Origin: Sphingobacterium sp. UT-1RO-CII-1 | GTDB lineage: Bacteria > Bacteroidota > Bacteroidia > Sphingobacteriales > Sphingobacteriaceae | Direction of reading: 5' to 3' | Assembly (NCBI RefSeq): GCF_026711005.1 | Contig: NZ_JAPPVJ010000003.1 | Coordinates: 1 to 64,000, forward strand | Length of the DNA: 64,000 nt | In this document: piece after piece, positions 17,585 through 25,861 of the stretch | How positions within the stretch are numbered: position 1 is the first letter of the stretch | Layout of the letters: every line of letters starts with the position of its first letter | Notes under the pieces: model-generated | Seen by the model: the letters and a program-made list of their open reading frames with translations, nothing else | Database searches by the model: none | Told to the model about the DNA's origin: nothing | Position numbers and translations under genes: made by a program

Positions 17585-18832
17585 CTAAAACAAGTCTTCA
17601 TTTAATTTATCAATTACATCTCTCTGCACTTGGTCTATTATGGACCAATCAGGCCTTATGTATGTGTCAGTAATTCGATTATCTGCGCTTACATGATTAA
17701 GAGCCAACCCTACATCATCTTTGCTCGCTCTACAGTCGTTTCGGGCTATTGTAGCAAAGCTATGACGAGCGTAGTACGATGAAATACTTTCTTTCATTTC
17801 CATTTTTTGAGATATCCTCCTTAGCCCCCTGTTACAGGCCTCTACTAGAATAGCAGAACTAGACCACCTACTTCTAACGGAAATAAACCAACGAACGTAC
17901 GGAATTGCTTCTTTGGGTATAGATACACTTATAAAGCCATTATCCATCCTTATATCCTCAACCTTCGATCTATTATATTCAAGCCTCTCGACTTCCTCGT
18001 GTAAATTGTTGTATAGGTCAACTATATTTATGCCACACAAGTAGAATGATAACATGAAAATATTTTTCCCGACAATCTCTCCAAAAATAGTAGGTTGATA
18101 GTCTCTAATAAATCTCACATCCTCAATACTAAGGCTTCTTTTTTTTGTGATCTGCATTTTTGGGACCGGCACATTTGAAAAAGGATTTCCTGGAATACGG
18201 ATTACCCCAAGTTCTTCATCGTTGTACTTTTCCTTACATAAATCGTAAAGTTTTTTAAATCTAAAATAAACAGTATGGATGGAGTTATTTGATGCCACTC
18301 CTCCAGACATCACCGCTTCTTGCGCTGTACTTCGCCCCATGCTTCTTGTAATTGAACGAGGCTTCTTTACATACTCTAAAAACGCACGAATGTACTTAGA
18401 CGTTATCTCAGGCACATATAAGGGCTTTCCGTTTTGAAAATCTTTCAAATGGTTGATGGTTGTGCGATAGGTTCCCATCGTATTTTTTTTAAGATTTTTA
18501 GACATTTCCACAAAACATTCATCCATAAATTCAATGAAATCTATGTCCCTTCCGTCTGATATAAGTAGCTCTCTGATTTGTGAAGCGGTCATACTCTCAG
18601 CCCTAATACCAAGTCTAGATATTTTATCCTGCAACAACAAAATATCAGAATAAAGATAATCAAGGATAAACTTCTGTTTTATAGTCCTATCTTTGTTTAA
18701 GCTACTTTCTGATATTACATGAGATGTTTTTATGTACACAGAAGACCGCCGATGAGATAGTCTGTAAACGACAAGCCAGGTGCCGTCTTTTCGACGATTG
18801 TTTTGTAAAATAGTAGGTGTTATTGATGCCAT
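17585..18832 (-). CDS. Tyrosine-type phage integrase
   Basis: A 415-residue site-specific recombinase. It has an N-terminal arm-binding region, a SAM-like core-binding domain (DFIEFMDECFVEMSKNLKKN TMGTYRTTINHLKDF, read with a break), and a C-terminal catalytic domain. Box II is SYYARHSFATIARN with Arg and His present, then LNHVSADNRITDTYI, where His and the Tyr nucleophile are visible. At box I the sequence is MLSFYLCGINIVDL; the usual Arg is not obvious there, which I believe is also the case in other Bacteroidota phage integrases. It is the gene next to the host junction. Confidence 0.92.
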   Translation of the reverse strand: MASITPTILQNNRRKDGTWLVVYRLSHRRSSVYIKTSHVISESSLNKDRTIKQKFILDYLYSDILLLQDKISRLGIRAESMTASQIRELLISDGRDIDFIEFMDECFVEMSKNLKKNTMGTYRTTINHLKDFQNGKPLYVPEITSKYIRAFLEYVKKPRSITRSMGRSTAQEAVMSGGVASNNSIHTVYFRFKKLYDLCKEKYNDEELGVIRIPGNPFSNVPVPKMQITKKRSLSIEDVRFIRDYQPTIFGEIVGKNIFMLSFYLCGINIVDLYNNLHEEVERLEYNRSKVEDIRMDNGFISVSIPKEAIPYVRWFISVRSRWSSSAILVEACNRGLRRISQKMEMKESISSYYARHSFATIARNDCRASKDDVGLALNHVSADNRITDTYIRPDWSIIDQVQRDVIDKLNEDLF

Positions 18833-18835
18833 AGG

Positions 18836-18935
18836 TTTTCATAAAACATTCATAAAACATTTGCTCATAAACATACGAAAAAAGCTCGTATATTTGCTAA
18901 TATATTTAGTTTTCATTTTTTCAAACACGCTCACA
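18836..18935. other. Prophage right boundary zone with tandem repeats
   Basis: This 100-bp stretch separates the integrase start from the first host gene. It holds two perfect tandem copies of CATAAAACATT (18840-18850, 18851-18861) and a weaker third CATAAACATA (18866-18875), then an inverted repeat ATACGA/TCGTAT (18873-18878, 18886-18891). Tandem repeats beside an integrase gene are candidates for integrase or excisionase arm sites. The attachment core itself cannot be fixed because the other prophage end is outside the window. No tRNA is present. Confidence 0.45.
18889..18897 (+). promoter_or_regulatory. Promoter -7 element for HAD/TSUP operon
   Basis: TATATTTGC matches the Bacteroidota -7 consensus TAnnTTTGC, 39 nt upstream of the ATG at 18936. 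A TTG at 18861-18863 is somewhat far (25 nt) for the -33 box. If the prophage junction lies between the two boxes, insertion may have altered this promoter. Confidence 0.5.
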
Positions 18936-19622
18936 ATGCATTTAAACGCTATTAACAAGGATTTTAACAACTTTGCTGTAATTTTTGATATGGACGGAGT
19001 AATCTGCCATACAAATCCACATCATGCCATAGCCTTTGCACAGTTTTTCGATCGCTACCAAATTACATACAATGATAGAGAATTTGAACAGCACATGTAC
19101 GGTAAACATAATAGTTATATTATGTCACACTTCTTTAAAAGACCTATTCAAGGTGAAGAACTAAAGAAACTTGAAGAAGAAAAAGAAGCACTATTTCGAG
19201 AAACATATAAGGATAAGGTAGAAACGATTCCGGGGTATTTAAGTTTTCTCCAACAACTCAAAGAATTGAATTTCAAGACCGCTGTTGCTACATCTGCACC
19301 GGCAGCAAATATGCACTTGATTGTAAACGCCTTAAATATCGCAGACAAAATGGAATCACTATTAGCTAGTGAAGATGTAAATTTACATAAACCTCATGCA
19401 GAAGTTTATTTAAAATCAGCACAGAACATAATGGTTCCCCCAAGCCAATGTCTAGTTTTTGAGGATTCTTTTTCAGGAATAACAGCCGGACTTAATGCAG
19501 GTATGAAGGTTGTTGGAGTATTAAGTTCACATACAAAAAAACAACTTCCCCCATGCTCTTTTTATATCGAAGACTATAGGCAAATAGACACTGAAAAAGT
19601 AATAGCATTGCTAAAAAGTTAA
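18936..19622 (+). CDS. HAD-superfamily hydrolase (beta-phosphoglucomutase-like)
   Basis: From ATG 18936 the product has 228 residues; a start further upstream would lie inside the integrase and the promoter. It shows HAD motif I 'FAVIFDMDGVICHTNP', motif II in 'AVATSAPAANM', Lys in 'LHKPHAEVYL', and motif IV 'VFEDSFSGITAG'. The helical cap after motif I is the type 1 form of beta-phosphoglucomutase and similar sugar-phosphate phosphatases. The substrate cannot be told. It is followed after 1 nt by the TSUP exporter, so the two are cotranscribed. Confidence 0.85.
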   Translation: MHLNAINKDFNNFAVIFDMDGVICHTNPHHAIAFAQFFDRYQITYNDREFEQHMYGKHNSYIMSHFFKRPIQGEELKKLEEEKEALFRETYKDKVETIPGYLSFLQQLKELNFKTAVATSAPAANMHLIVNALNIADKMESLLASEDVNLHKPHAEVYLKSAQNIMVPPSQCLVFEDSFSGITAGLNAGMKVVGVLSSHTKKQLPPCSFYIEDYRQIDTEKVIALLKS

Positions 19623-19623
19623 A

Positions 19624-20388
19624 TTGCAGGAAGCCTTTCAACTAATAAATTCACCACTAGGATTTCTTATATATATCCTTTGTGCTATCTTAATTGGCAT
19701 GTCAAAAGGAGGAATACAAAATATAGGCGTACTTGCATTGCCTTTATTTGCATTCCTATTTGGCACAAAACATTCAACAGGTGTCATTCTAATCTTGCTC
19801 TGTTTTGCGGATATCGTAGCAATCATCTATTTTAGAAAAGTATTTCTATGGAAAGAGGTAAAAAAGCTTCTACCAACTGCTTTCATAGGAATTATTGGAG
19901 GTGTTCTACTGGGGAGATATATTAATGATAGCATTTTCAAAACTATTATCGGAACATCAATACTACTAGGTATATTTTCTATGTTCTGGCTCCAAAACAC
20001 GACTGAAAAGATACATAACAAAATAATAGAAAACAGGTGGTATTCTCCCCTCTTTGGGGTTATACTAGGCTTTACAACAATGATAGGCAATGCAGCTGGT
20101 CCAACATTATCGGTCTATATGCTGTCAAAAAAACTCAATAAAATAACTTTTGCCGCTACATCAGCGTGGTTTATCATGATTTTAAACCTTAGTAAAGTCC
20201 CTCTACAAGCTTTCCTTTGGAAAAACCTAAGTTTAGCGGGTCTATACCTTAACTTACTGGCTCTTCCCTTTGTTGTTCTAGGCGTATACATAGGGATTCG
20301 TCTTTTAAAAATCTTAAGTGAATCTAAATTTCATACAGCTATTACTTGGCTAGTTATATTCTCAGCACTCTTATTAATTGTAGTATAG
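19624..20388 (+). CDS. TSUP-family (TauE/SafE) membrane exporter
   Basis: A 254-residue membrane protein with about eight hydrophobic segments. The TSUP signatures are 'ILIGMSKGGIQNIG' in the first half and 'GFTTMIGNAAGPTLSVYML' in the second, the two inverted repeats of the family. It moves organic or inorganic sulfur anions such as sulfite or sulfoacetate; the actual substrate is unknown. The start is taken as TTG at 19624, 1 nt after the HAD stop, because the first ATG would remove most of helix 1. Confidence 0.85.
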   Translation: MQEAFQLINSPLGFLIYILCAILIGMSKGGIQNIGVLALPLFAFLFGTKHSTGVILILLCFADIVAIIYFRKVFLWKEVKKLLPTAFIGIIGGVLLGRYINDSIFKTIIGTSILLGIFSMFWLQNTTEKIHNKIIENRWYSPLFGVILGFTTMIGNAAGPTLSVYMLSKKLNKITFAATSAWFIMILNLSKVPLQAFLWKNLSLAGLYLNLLALPFVVLGVYIGIRLLKILSESKFHTAITWLVIFSALLLIVV

Positions 20389-20513
20389 AAAAAAGACTAA
20401 AACAGAATAAAAAAACGGAGTGCAATTTAAATTATATATTAATATAGTTAAAAAAAGTTAAAAAAATTCATCCACATACTATTACAGCACTAACCTACGT
20501 TCTAAAGATATAA
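20389..20513. other. Intergenic AT-rich spacer after TSUP gene
   Basis: Together with copy B and the stretch to 20697 this makes a 309-nt gap. Apart from the hairpin element at 20514-20578 I see only A-rich runs and no coding frame. Confidence 0.5.
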
Positions 20514-20578
20514 TTTCATAATTTAGGTTAATAATTGGTTTGGTAAAATCCTGAAGCACCCCGCTTCAGGATTTTTTT
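20514..20578 (+). terminator. Terminator-hairpin element, copy B
   Basis: TTCATAATTTAGGTTAATAA and TTGGTT are followed by a 13-bp stem (AAAATCCTGAAGC, 20545-20557, with its complement 20563-20575) with loop ACCCC and a run of seven T. It is a strong rho-independent terminator for the HAD/TSUP transcript. The leading part matches copy A in the prophage with one mismatch in over 20 nt. Confidence 0.8.
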
Positions 20579-20697
20579 AATCGACTTATTCAACGGTACG
20601 TCTTAGCTTACAAACATGTAATAAAAAATAAAAAAACAGTTTATCTTTACGTATTCATATTTACAATAGACAAAGTCCTTAATAATATTTCATTTTT

Positions 20698-21470
20698 ATG
20701 AAAAGAACATTTTTTTATGTAATGACATCTTTTCTTTGCTTAAATAAAATAGTGTCCGCTCAAGAATACTTATCACCTGAAGAAGAGCCTGCCGCATTTG
20801 CTCTCTCATAAGTGCATAACCTATGGAACCTAGAAATCGAAGATACCGCCTTGTGATCTTTACTAACAATGCCTATATACGCTCTAACCCCTGACTTAGC
20901 TATCAAATAGTCGATTCCTTACCTATTGGCTCTATTGTTAATATACGAAGTGAAGCGTATAACGGCGATATCATAAAAGGTTTTTTAGCCCCCTGGAGAC
21001 AAATCAACCACGAAAAAGATGGTCAACTTAAAAAAGGATTTATTTGGGAAGGGTTATTAGCTCTCGGTATACAAAAGGACAAAGAATAAAATCAATATAT
21101 TTATGGTTTTGAACGTTTTGTGACTGCAAAAAACAATCACGACCAAGATAAACATATTGAAGCAATCAAACTGCTAGATAAAAAATGGAAAGCTAATCAG
21201 CCTCAATACTTTTGACCATATAGACTACGGACAAACTTACCAAACAAGCGAATTCCTATCAAACATGGGCTTAAATAAGCTAAAAAACATCATGCAGATA
21301 GAATTTCAGAGCTAAGCGTGCGGCGTGCCTAACTATTATTACTATACCGTCTGGAACGACACAGTGCTGATTGATATTCCAAATCGCTATAAAGTTGGAG
21401 ACGCAGGCATATTTTATTACATAGAATCTTTTTTATTCCCATCTGAACATAAAGAAAACCAAATATATTG
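20698..21470 (+). pseudogene. Decayed gene for a secreted SH3-like/hypothetical protein
   Basis: The ATG at 20698 opens a signal peptide (MKRTFFYVMTSFLCLNKIVS) and stops at 20809. Coding continues in another frame (VIFTNNAYIRSNP, stop, LSYQIVDSLPIGSIVNIRSE, then FLAPWRQINHEKDGQLKKGF) with stops, including TGA in 'SNP-stop-LSYQ' and TAA after 'QKDKE'. A further shift gives FDHIDYGQTYQTSEFL, a stop, and ACGVPNYYYYTVWND to ESFLFPSEHKENQ. At least two frameshifts and three stops make it non-functional. The middle part resembles a bacterial SH3-type domain; the intact family is otherwise unknown to me. Confidence 0.75.
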
Positions 21471-21585
21471 TATAAATTTTTTTTTATCCATTAACACATT
21501 TTTTTGTGCTATAAATCGCAAAATGAAGAATATTCTCTATAGACATATTCACTTATTATTTTTTTTTGTATTTTAGCAACTTAAA

Positions 21586-21636
21586 GGAAATGATGCCTTC
21601 CTAAATAAACCGCTCTAAAAAGCTGATGGCGTCTAC
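21586..21636 (+). promoter_or_regulatory. Fluoride riboswitch (crcB motif)
   Basis: The sequence has the full layout of the fluoride aptamer: P1 AGGAA (21585-21589) with TTCCT (21598-21602); pseudoknot GATGCC (21592-21597) with GGCGTC (21628-21633); internal helix around AACCGCT and AGCTGATGG; and the conserved end GGCGTCTAC. It aligns base by base with the Thermotoga petrophila crystal-structure RNA in the conserved positions (AUGA, CUGAUGG, CUAC). It would sense F- and act on transcription through the hairpin at 21649-21671. The downstream gene is a CLC-F-like transporter, consistent with fluoride export, but about 400 nt away. Confidence 0.85.
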
Positions 21637-21648
21637 AATTTTAAATAG

Positions 21649-21686
21649 GTTGGAAAAATAAATATTCCAACAATTATTTTATTTGT
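21649..21686 (+). terminator. Terminator hairpin of the fluoride riboswitch
   Basis: GTTGGAA (21649-21655) pairs with TTCCAAC (21665-21671) around a 9-nt AT loop and is followed by AATTATTTTATTTG. It lies 13 nt after the aptamer, the usual place for an expression platform. Confidence 0.6.
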
Positions 21687-22048
21687 AGACAAAACAACAT
21701 GATATATTCCAATATTAAAGCGATACAGCAAAATCACCTTAAGCTTTTAAAACCGTTTTACATATCAATTTCTTCAGGCAGAAAAAACACTACATATCCA
21801 ACTTACGATCAAGAACAAATCAAGGTTAGCGCACTCACGAACTAAGTAAGGGATATTCATGCTGTTTATTAGAAAAATAACTCGAATAATTATTCACTTA
21901 TAAAACATCAATAAAAAAACAAACACCAACAACTTCAAAATAATATATACAATAACAGAAATTAACCTTTACATAATACAAGATAAATATTCCATACAAC
22001 GACTAAAGATTAAATAGAGACTGCGAGCTCACTAAAGAGTTTCATAAA
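21687..22048. other. Gap between fluoride riboswitch and fluoride antiporter
   Basis: About 360 nt. A 48-codon frame (21699-21845, ATG GAT-like start MIYSNIKAIQQNHL) is present but has no recognisable family and no support. The rest is AT-rich without structure that I can identify. It may be the remains of a deleted gene or a long leader. Confidence 0.4.
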
Positions 22049-23371
22049 ATGAATACATTAATGACAAAAAAAAGAATAAAAATATTCATTTCCGAATTAC
22101 CGCGCTTATCGATCGCTCTAACACTCATAGCTATAACAGTGGGTTTAATCATTGCTTTCTTTCTATGGTGCTTAGATTTTGTAATTCACCAGAGATTTTT
22201 ACACCCCTATTTATTATATCTTCTTCCGTTGGCAGGTGTATTTATTTACTTCCTATACCAACAAGCAGGAAAGTCGATCGAAAAAGGAAACGACTTAATT
22301 ATTGCTGAAATATACAAGCCAAATCAAGGCATCCCTAAGCGCATGGGCTTACTCGTGTTAGTTACTACACTAATCACACATCTTTTCGGCGGATCGGCAG
22401 GGCGTGAAGGTACAGCCGTCCAAATAGGTTCCAGTATTGCGTATTTTTTTGGACAATGGTTCAAGATAGATAGTAGAACAACGCTTATTTCGGGCGTGGC
22501 TGCCGGATTTGGAGCCGTATTCGGCACACCTTTCGCTGGTGCAGTATTTGCAGTAGAAATACTCCAAATAAGAAGGACTAATTACAAAACATTTTTACCG
22601 GCAATTATCGCTGCTTTAGTTGCGGATAAAACAGTAAAAACTTTACAAATTCCACACACATCTTATTCAATCGACTATCATAAACCCTACGCTATTAATT
22701 TTATTCAGAAGTATTTCTATGTAGAACCAAGCTTAGTTTTTAAGATAATTATAGCATCTATTTTCTTTGGCCTTGCTGCCTTTTTCTTTTCCTTCTTAAC
22801 AAAACATATTAAATCATTAGCACAAAAAATCATCAAAAAAAAGTGGTTAATACCAGCGATTGGAGGCGTGATTATTATAGTTTTGACAATTGTAAATGGT
22901 AAACCGGACTACTTAAGTCTTGGAGTTGACCCTGAGTACCAAGGAGCTACTACAGTGCAATCCGCCTTCCAAGAAAACGGCGCCAACACATGGAGTTGGT
23001 TCTGGAAAACACTATATACAGGAGTTACAATCGGAACAGGCTTTAAGGGAGGAGAAGTAACGCCTCTATTTTACATCGGAGCCACCCTCGGTAATACGCT
23101 ATCTTTTTTCCTTAATGCACCAGTAAGCTTATTTGCAGCCTTAGGCTTTATTGCTGTATTTTCAGGAGCTACTAATACACCATTAGCGTCCTCAATAATG
23201 GGAGCTGAAATATTTGGAACAGAACACATTACACTCTACCTCATAGCCTGTTACATAGCTTACCTATTCAGTGGTCATCAAAGTATTTATGGTGCTCAGC
23301 TTATATATAAGAAGAAAAGAATTTACTTACTATGCAATCAAATATGGAATACAATAAAAAAAATATTTTGA
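22049..23371 (+). CDS. eriC: CLC-F type fluoride/proton antiporter (voltage-gated chloride channel family)
   Basis: A 440-residue CLC protein with about ten membrane helices and no CBS domains. The selectivity region is HLFGGSAGREGTAVQ, with GREGT in place of GREGP, and the later loop is GFKGGEVTPLFYIGATLGN. Both are the signatures of the CLC-F subgroup that exports fluoride, as opposed to the chloride channels with GREGP. The fluoride riboswitch upstream agrees with this. A second CLC gene at 52207-53994 has the chloride-type features. The start may be ATG 22049 or ATG 22061. Confidence 0.82.
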   Translation: MNTLMTKKRIKIFISELPRLSIALTLIAITVGLIIAFFLWCLDFVIHQRFLHPYLLYLLPLAGVFIYFLYQQAGKSIEKGNDLIIAEIYKPNQGIPKRMGLLVLVTTLITHLFGGSAGREGTAVQIGSSIAYFFGQWFKIDSRTTLISGVAAGFGAVFGTPFAGAVFAVEILQIRRTNYKTFLPAIIAALVADKTVKTLQIPHTSYSIDYHKPYAINFIQKYFYVEPSLVFKIIIASIFFGLAAFFFSFLTKHIKSLAQKIIKKKWLIPAIGGVIIIVLTIVNGKPDYLSLGVDPEYQGATTVQSAFQENGANTWSWFWKTLYTGVTIGTGFKGGEVTPLFYIGATLGNTLSFFLNAPVSLFAALGFIAVFSGATNTPLASSIMGAEIFGTEHITLYLIACYIAYLFSGHQSIYGAQLIYKKKRIYLLCNQIWNTIKKIF

Positions 23372-23919
23372 AAAACCACTTATACGTTATAACAGGCGGA
23401 CCCTCAGTCGGAAAAACAAGCCTCATAGAAGAATTAAAAAAACGTTCATTTAATACTGTTGAAGAAGACGCCAGAAGACTCATAAAAGAGGAAATTCAAA
23501 CAATGGGAGATGCAATATCTTGGAAAAATAAAGAGAGCTATGCGAGGAAAATGTTGACCAGATCAATAAATACCTATCAAACGATTCAAAAAAGTAAAAC
23601 CAATGAACTCATCTTTTTCGATCGGGGCATTTTAGATAGTCTATGTTATATCGAAATGGAAAACCTAAATATTACCTGCCCTATAAATGAAGAGCAGATA
23701 GGAATACTCTACCATAAAGAAGTATTTATTTTACCACCATGAAAACACATATACACAACTGATAATGAGCAAAAACAAGACTGGGACACCTATCTATTTA
23801 CCTATAAGAAAATGGTAAAAACCTATAAAAAGTACGGTTATAAATTAATCCATGTGCCTACGGAATCTATTACAGTAAGAGTAGATTTTATACTTCAGAA
23901 CCTCGGTCTGAAGGTATAA
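23332..23919 (+). pseudogene. P-loop AAA-type ATPase interrupted by a single TGA
   Basis: The frame starts inside the end of the CLC gene (ATG 23332 or 23344) and has a Walker A motif ITGGPSVGKTSLIEEL and Walker B LIFFDRGILD. It stops at TGA 23740-23742 (codon 137) after FILPP, but the same frame continues open for 58 codons (KHIYTTDNEQKQDWDTY... to TAA 23917) with clear homology-like character. Related proteins carry Trp (PPW) here, so TGG to TGA is the simplest explanation. The family is a nucleotide-kinase-like ATPase of unknown substrate. It is either a very recent pseudogene or a read-through gene. Confidence 0.75.
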
Positions 23920-23925
23920 TCTTAT

Positions 23926-24360
23926 TCAAACTTCTTTCATTACAAAAGTACTCTTCACAGTAGTTAAAGGAACGATATCTAGTAAATTATCAACCATAAA
24001 CTCTTGATAGCATTTTATATCTTCAGAAGCTATTTTTAATATAAAATCAAAATCACCAGAAACCTGATAACACTCCAATACCTCTTCAAAAGAAATTGCT
24101 TTATCAATAAACTTCTGTAAATCCTCCTTATTATGATCCTTAAGCTGCACATGTGTAAAAGCTAATAAGCCCCTTCCTATCTTATTATAATCTATAACAG
24201 CCACGTAACCTTTTATAAAGCCATGTTCTTCTAATTTTTTAATTCTTTTAAATATGGGCGTTGCTGTTTTATTCAACAACACACCAATCTCCTTATTAGT
24301 TAAGCGTGCATTTTTGCGCAAAAGATTTAATATTGCTAAGTCCACCTCATCTAGAACCAT
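23926..24360 (-). CDS. Lrp/AsnC-family transcriptional regulator
   Basis: A 144-residue regulator. The N-terminal winged HTH is LDEVDLAILNLLRKNARLTNKEIGVLLNKTATPIFKRIKKLEEHGFIKGY (shown here only in outline: LAILNLLRKNARLTNKEIG), followed by an RAM/AsnC effector domain with 'CYQVSGDFDFILKIASED'. It likely binds amino acids and regulates nearby or distant genes as an octamer. It is convergent with the ATPase gene and divergent from fabH. No specific target can be inferred. Confidence 0.88.
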   Translation of the reverse strand: MVLDEVDLAILNLLRKNARLTNKEIGVLLNKTATPIFKRIKKLEEHGFIKGYVAVIDYNKIGRGLLAFTHVQLKDHNKEDLQKFIDKAISFEEVLECYQVSGDFDFILKIASEDIKCYQEFMVDNLLDIVPLTTVKSTFVMKEV

Positions 24361-24812
24361 ATGTAAATATTTATATTTCTACAATACTTGTAAAACCAAA
24401 AAAAAGAAAAAACAATCTACAAATCGACCTTTACTTAAAAAAAAGATTCATTTTTACTTTAATTTGATAAGTATTTTTATTTTGCAGACATTTGCCTTTT
24501 AATTATAGTCCATTAGTGTTTTGAGTTTATGATAATGTTGCTACATACTGTCTTGGATAAATCGGTGATCATCGGTATATCTGTATCACAAAAATATATG
24601 GTATTTTTAAGGTAGAACAATTATCCTCTCCCCTAACATATAAACAAAAAATTACTTGATGATAAAGTTGTAATAAAATAGCACATCGCTCACGCAACAA
24701 ATTAATAAAGAATATTTTCACACAATAAAAAAGCAAGACCAACAATCAATAAAAGAGACAACAGAACTAAATACACACGATTTGTCTCTGGGATTACCAC
24801 TATTTTACACAT
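24361..24812. other. Divergent intergenic region between lrp-like gene and fabH
   Basis: A 452-nt AT-rich spacer. I see no coding frame, no structured RNA and no clear TAnnTTTG match, although the promoters of both flanking genes must be here. Confidence 0.4.
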
Positions 24813-25811
24813 ATGCAAACAATTACAACTTTTAAACAATACGCTTCAATAACTGCTGTTGGTGGTTATGTTCCGGAAGGTCGCAGAACAAATTCGGATT
24901 TAGAAAAAGTCTGTGAAACCTCTGATGAATGGATCGTAAAGCGTACTGGCATAAAAGAACGTCGAATTCTAGGAGAAGATTTAGCTACCTCAGATATGGC
25001 TGTAATGGCTATCCTAAATTTAGTAGATACTTATAATAAAAAATTAGAAGATATAGATGCGCTAATCGTCGCGACCTCTACCCCCGATATGTTAATGCCC
25101 GCTACAGCAAATATAATTACGAAAAAATTAGGCCTTAAAAATGTATGGGCATTTGATATGAATGCGGCATGTTCTGGTTTTTTATATGCGCTCGACATGG
25201 GAGCTTCACTTGTTGAAACCAATAGATACAAAAACGTTTTGGTCGTCGGAGCAGATAATATCAGTGCCTTTGTCAATATGGAAGACCGATCCACAAATAT
25301 TCTATTTGGTGATGGAGCAGGTGTAGTATGGCTAGAACCATCTGAAGAAGTAGGTATTGTAGATGCCTTCATGCAAAGCAACGGAGAAGGTCAACAGTTT
25401 CTAAATATTGAGGCAGGAGGCTCCCTATACCCGACGCATCATAGCGATGTTGACAATCCTCAAAAATTCATCAAACAAGATGGCAAAATTGTTTTCAAAC
25501 AAGCAGTTCAATCGATGAGTGATGCTTGCATCCAATTATTAAAAAACAACAATTTAACTATAAATGATGTAAACTGGCTTGTTCCACATCAAGCAAATAA
25601 AAGAATTATTGATGCTGTGGGTAAGGCTATTCATATAGCCGAAGAAAAAACATTAAGCAACATCGAATACCTAGGAAACACGATCGCTGCAACCATTCCA
25701 CTTTGTATATGGGAAAATATCAAACGTCTTAACAAAGGTGACATAGTAATGCTTACAGCTTTTGGTGCTGGCTTTTCCTGGGGAGCAAGCTTATTGCGTT
25801 GGGCCATCTAA
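24813..25811 (+). CDS. fabH: 3-oxoacyl-ACP synthase III (KAS III)
   Basis: A 332-residue ketoacyl-ACP synthase that joins acetyl-CoA (or branched acyl-CoA) to malonyl-ACP to start fatty acid synthesis. The catalytic triad is visible: Cys120 in NAACSGFLYA, His259 in VPHQANKR, Asn289 in LGNTIAAT. The glycine loop 'GAGFSWGASLLRW' closes the protein. The gene is monocistronic, followed by a terminator, and apart from the chromosomal plsX-fabH cluster usual elsewhere; a second copy may exist. N-terminus MQTITTFKQYASITAVGGYVP fits family length. Confidence 0.92.
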   Translation: MQTITTFKQYASITAVGGYVPEGRRTNSDLEKVCETSDEWIVKRTGIKERRILGEDLATSDMAVMAILNLVDTYNKKLEDIDALIVATSTPDMLMPATANIITKKLGLKNVWAFDMNAACSGFLYALDMGASLVETNRYKNVLVVGADNISAFVNMEDRSTNILFGDGAGVVWLEPSEEVGIVDAFMQSNGEGQQFLNIEAGGSLYPTHHSDVDNPQKFIKQDGKIVFKQAVQSMSDACIQLLKNNNLTINDVNWLVPHQANKRIIDAVGKAIHIAEEKTLSNIEYLGNTIAATIPLCIWENIKRLNKGDIVMLTAFGAGFSWGASLLRWAI

Positions 25812-25817
25812 AAAAGT

Positions 25818-25855
25818 AAAAAAGCCTTTTCTTTTAAAAAAGAAGAGGCTTTTTT
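25818..25855 (+). terminator. Terminator after fabH
   Basis: AAAAAAGCC..TTCTT pairs with AAGAAGAGGCTTTTTT (one G-U) around an AT loop, ending in six T residues. Confidence 0.8.
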
Positions 25856-25861
25856 AAAACA

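Noticed and set aside
18833..18935. tRNA gene as integration target
   Set aside because: No cloverleaf-like sequence or T-arm consensus is present at the junction.
21591..21648. Possible C-terminal remnant of the pseudogene (GNDAFLNKPL, stop, KADGVYNFK)
   Set aside because: The same bases form the fluoride aptamer with correct helices and conserved positions, a much better explanation.
21699..21845. 48-codon frame between riboswitch and CLC-F gene as a missing fluoride gene
   Set aside because: The peptide is soluble-looking and unlike CrcB/Fluc, which is a four-helix membrane protein.
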